Shown here piece by piece: positions 6,012 through 7,677 of a stretch of DNA of 7,677 bases (positions within the stretch are counted from its first letter, which is position 1; each line of letters starts with the position of its first letter). The stretch spans positions 1 through 7,677 of the forward strand of contig JBEKQP010000227.1 of NCBI GenBank assembly GCA_049519595.1. The letters run 5' to 3'. The translations under genes and the position numbers were made by a program. This DNA comes from CAWBRT01 sp049519595 (GTDB lineage Bacteria > Acidobacteriota > Terriglobia > Terriglobales > Acidobacteriaceae). The notes beneath the pieces were generated by a model that was not told where the DNA came from, made no database searches, and was given only the letters and a program-made list of their open reading frames with translations.

Positions 6012-7394
6012 CTAGTTTCGGAACTGAAGACCCAGTTCCCTTAGCTCTGCCTTAACCTCGTCATACAACCTCTGATATTCCGGCGTGGGATCGAGCTTCT
6101 CCTGATCGTAGAGCGCCTCGAAGGTCTGACCGGCTGGGGCATCCTTGAGGTTGTTCTCATACTTATCCAGTAGATATTTCACTAGCACATGGGCCTGCGC
6201 CCGGCTCATGCCCACCGCCCCTTTGCAGACCTCTCCCATCCAGCGCGACTCAAGCGGAGTGCCGTAGTTGGGAACCTCGCCAACCACGTACTTCCTCGTT
6301 CCGCCGGTCGAGTGGCTTCCCATGACGGTCGAGACGATAAATCCAGCCGCCGCTTCGTACATGTACTGCTTGGTCCCGGGGCCTGCGGCCGGATGGTCCC
6401 CGATGCTGCCGTCGATGATGAGCTTGGCGTTGCGGCTCAGGCCTTGGATACCCGTCCCCGCCGCCCACAACTGCGCTCGCGAGACGCGGCTCTTGACTCG
6501 GGAGTCGGTAGCCCCGCAGCGGAAGCATTCGGCCTTCTGCACGGCGAGCAACTGCATGCACCCGGCGACGGCCGTGACTGCGGCTCCCTCTGGATTTCCA
6601 GAGAATCCTCCAATGGTTGCGCTGTGCGCACCGTGCATCTTCACCCCGTACGCCAAAGCAAACGCCGTCCGGTTCAGATCGTCGTAGGTCACCTTCAGTT
6701 CGGACATGCCGGTCACTTCCATGATGTCGCTGCGACGCATGCCTACCTCTTCGTCAAACAAGGCGATCGTGGCGATACTGGTGGGCGCATTGTTGACGAT
6801 GATCATCCCGGGACGCCCCGCCGCGATCACGGCGCGACGCAGGATTTCGACCATTTTGCGATATTGGAAGATTTCTGAAGGCGCCCCTGCAACCACGTCA
6901 TACTTCCCGTCTATCTTTAGCAAAATTCCGCCCCAGATTCCGTCCACGCACCGGTCCTGGGCGCACCCCTTGCTGATCGTGAACATCATCTCTTCACTAC
7001 TGAAGGGGGCGGTCTGGATACCGGCGATAACGATGGCATCCTGTGGGCCTTCTACCTCCCGGTGGGCCATCCGGACCCGATCCGGTCCCTGTCCCAACTC
7101 GATCGCCTCTGGGAGCAACTGTATTTCTTCCTTTAACTCCGCTTCGGAAACCTTGATCACCCGCTTAGTCGTTGTGCAGTAGGTTCCCAGATCCAAAAAC
7201 AGCTCGACGCCTGCCTGATAAACACGATCGGCCAGGTCGCCATCGACATCCACGGGCTTGGCCGGGTCGTACTTGATGCCGTATTTCTTCGTGAGCTGTT
7301 GCGCCTTTTTGAACAGATTCAAGTCGTACTGCTTCTCTTCGACAATGGGGCCGTCTTTCGATCGGTGCAAGATTTCCCAAAAAGGAAGTGCCAT
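6012..7394 (-). CDS. MtmB-family methyltransferase homologue without pyrrolysine (B1)
   Basis: A 460-residue homologue of monomethylamine methyltransferase MtmB, essentially full length, and closer to the methanogen enzyme by eye than B2. It should methylate the cobalt of the adjacent corrinoid protein using an unknown methyl donor. Visible landmarks are LTKKYGIKYD (34-43), GTYCTTTKRVI (70-80), AAGRPGM (191-197), SELKVT (231-236), ATIGGFSGNPEGAAV (259-273), GPGTKQYMYEAAAG (338-351), TPLESRWMGEVCKGAVG (379-395), DAPAGQTFEALYD (418-430) and LGLQF (454-458). MtmB reads GRPGMGV then pyrrolysine 202; here GRPGMII is followed by Val200-Asn201-Asn202 (codons GTC, AAC, AAT at 6797-6789). No in-frame amber codon occurs before the terminal TAG. 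ATG 7394 has AGGAGG at 7402-7407, 7 bases upstream. It heads the minus-strand block, with the corrinoid gene 74 bases downstream. Family membership is secure; activity on monomethylamine is doubtful without pyrrolysine. Confidence 0.9.
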   Translation of the reverse strand: MALPFWEILHRSKDGPIVEEKQYDLNLFKKAQQLTKKYGIKYDPAKPVDVDGDLADRVYQAGVELFLDLGTYCTTTKRVIKVSEAELKEEIQLLPEAIELGQGPDRVRMAHREVEGPQDAIVIAGIQTAPFSSEEMMFTISKGCAQDRCVDGIWGGILLKIDGKYDVVAGAPSEIFQYRKMVEILRRAVIAAGRPGMIIVNNAPTSIATIALFDEEVGMRRSDIMEVTGMSELKVTYDDLNRTAFALAYGVKMHGAHSATIGGFSGNPEGAAVTAVAGCMQLLAVQKAECFRCGATDSRVKSRVSRAQLWAAGTGIQGLSRNAKLIIDGSIGDHPAAGPGTKQYMYEAAAGFIVSTVMGSHSTGGTRKYVVGEVPNYGTPLESRWMGEVCKGAVGMSRAQAHVLVKYLLDKYENNLKDAPAGQTFEALYDQEKLDPTPEYQRLYDEVKAELRELGLQFRN

Positions 7395-7488
7395 TCGTGA
7401 CCCTCCTATGACGGTCGTGGTTAGTTAAGTGCTCGGTAAATCCGGCTATGAACTTGAGTTCGTGATGCCTCGGGTGGCCGTTGGACGT

Positions 7489-7506
7489 CACCACATCGTG
7501 TGGGTG
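7489..7506. promoter_or_regulatory. Palindrome upstream of B1 (possible operator)
   Basis: CCACA-TCG-TGTGG is a perfect 5-3-5 inverted repeat at 7491-7503. It extends to two further pairs (7489-7490 with 7505-7506) if G7504 bulges. It falls at the predicted transcription start of the minus-strand block, centred 24 bases from the second palindrome. It could be a repressor site or a 5' mRNA hairpin. Confidence 0.3.
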
Positions 7507-7508
7507 GT

Positions 7509-7537
7509 ATAGTACGGCAAATTGCCGCGGCCGTCAC
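7509..7537 (-). promoter_or_regulatory. Weak sigma-70-like promoter candidate for the B1 block
   Basis: On the minus strand, GTGACG (7537-7532), a 17-base spacer and TACTAT (7514-7509) match the -35 and -10 consensus at 4 of 6 positions each. Transcription would start near 7502, giving a leader of about 108 bases. A palindrome occupies the spacer next to the -10 box. A perfect TTGACA (7563-7558) lies upstream but has no -10 partner at a usual distance. The match is weak and the call tentative. Confidence 0.25.
7515..7527. promoter_or_regulatory. CGGCAA-A-TTGCCG palindrome (possible operator)
   Basis: A perfect 6-1-6 inverted repeat lies within the candidate promoter spacer, directly abutting the -10 box on the minus strand. 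The position suits a dimeric regulator controlling the B1 block. No regulator gene is in the window. The symmetry is seen directly; the role is inference. Confidence 0.35.
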
Positions 7538-7677
7538 GCCGGTCTAACAATTAATGATGTCAAGAATTTCAAAGTTGCCGATTCAAGAGCCGCTAGCTCC
7601 GGGGTTTTGCGGACCCTTGCGGCGCGGAGGCGGGATGCGCCACCTGGCGAGGTTTGCAACAAGCTGAGGAATGTGAC
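7534..7677. other. Right-edge segment, open in several frames; no gene called
   Basis: The minus strand is open from the edge for 47 codons to a TGA at 7536-7534, and one plus-strand frame is open from 7466 to the edge. Neither has a recognisable domain, and the minus frame has no visible start. The DNA at 7589-7623 can fold (GCCGC/GCGGC outer arms, GGGT/ACCC inner arms). It may be the 3' end of an upstream minus-strand gene, the edge of a dispersed intergenic repeat, or non-coding DNA. The window does not decide this. Confidence 0.2.

Noticed and set aside
6012..7394. Pyrrolysine insertion in B1 or B2
   Set aside because: Neither has an in-frame internal TAG; the equivalent position is a sense codon in both.
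7165..7494. 109-codon minus-strand open frame overlapping the B1 start
   Set aside because: It overlaps the conserved N-terminus of B1 in another frame and its product has no recognisable domain.
7558..7563. Perfect TTGACA (minus strand) as the -35 box of the B1 promoter
   Set aside because: No acceptable -10 sequence occurs 15-19 bases downstream; kept only as a remark.

Overview
This window is bacterial DNA (compact gene spacing, Shine-Dalgarno sites before every complete gene, GC content in the mid-50s percent by eye). It carries a corrinoid-dependent methyl-transfer locus of the kind found in anaerobes that use methylated compounds: acetogens, sulfate reducers, syntrophs and related uncultured lineages. 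The lineage cannot be fixed from this sequence. The genes for accepting the methyl group and for any downstream Wood-Ljungdahl steps are not in the window.

Layout. On the plus strand, entering from the left edge, are a 5'-truncated [2Fe-2S]/ASKHA ATPase that reactivates corrinoid proteins (RACE/RamA type, DUF4445; 1-1508) and an overlapping DUF1638 gene (1483-2229). Facing them on the minus strand is a four-gene block, in transcription order: an MtmB-family methyltransferase homologue, called B1 here (7394-6012); a cobalamin-binding corrinoid protein of the MtmC type (5937-5293); a second, divergent MtmB-family homologue, B2 (5162-3795); and a sodium:solute symporter (3718-2306). The two transcription units converge at 2230-2305. 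The 283 bases upstream of B1 hold no convincing gene. They contain two short palindromes around a weak promoter candidate, and an edge segment that is open in several frames.

How the genes fit together. The symporter imports a substrate. B1 and/or B2 move a methyl group from it to the Co(I) cobamide held by the single corrinoid protein. The ferredoxin-ATPase rescues corrinoid that has been oxidised to Co(II). A methyltransferase encoded elsewhere must pass the methyl group on, probably to tetrahydrofolate in a bacterium. DUF1638 is a recurrent but uncharacterised partner of such systems.

The main point of interest is that both methyltransferases are full-length relatives of monomethylamine methyltransferase MtmB but lack pyrrolysine, the amber-encoded residue that defines the classical enzyme. 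At the equivalent place, just after the conserved Gly-Arg-Pro-Gly motif, both read as ordinary sense codons (Val by direct alignment). B1 and the ATPase gene both end in TAG, used here as a normal stop. This parallels the non-pyrrolysine MttB superfamily (MtgB, MtpB, MtcB) but in the MtmB family, where I know of no characterised non-Pyl member. The substrate is therefore unknown and may not be monomethylamine. Having two such paralogues around one corrinoid protein suggests either two substrates or a hetero-oligomer.
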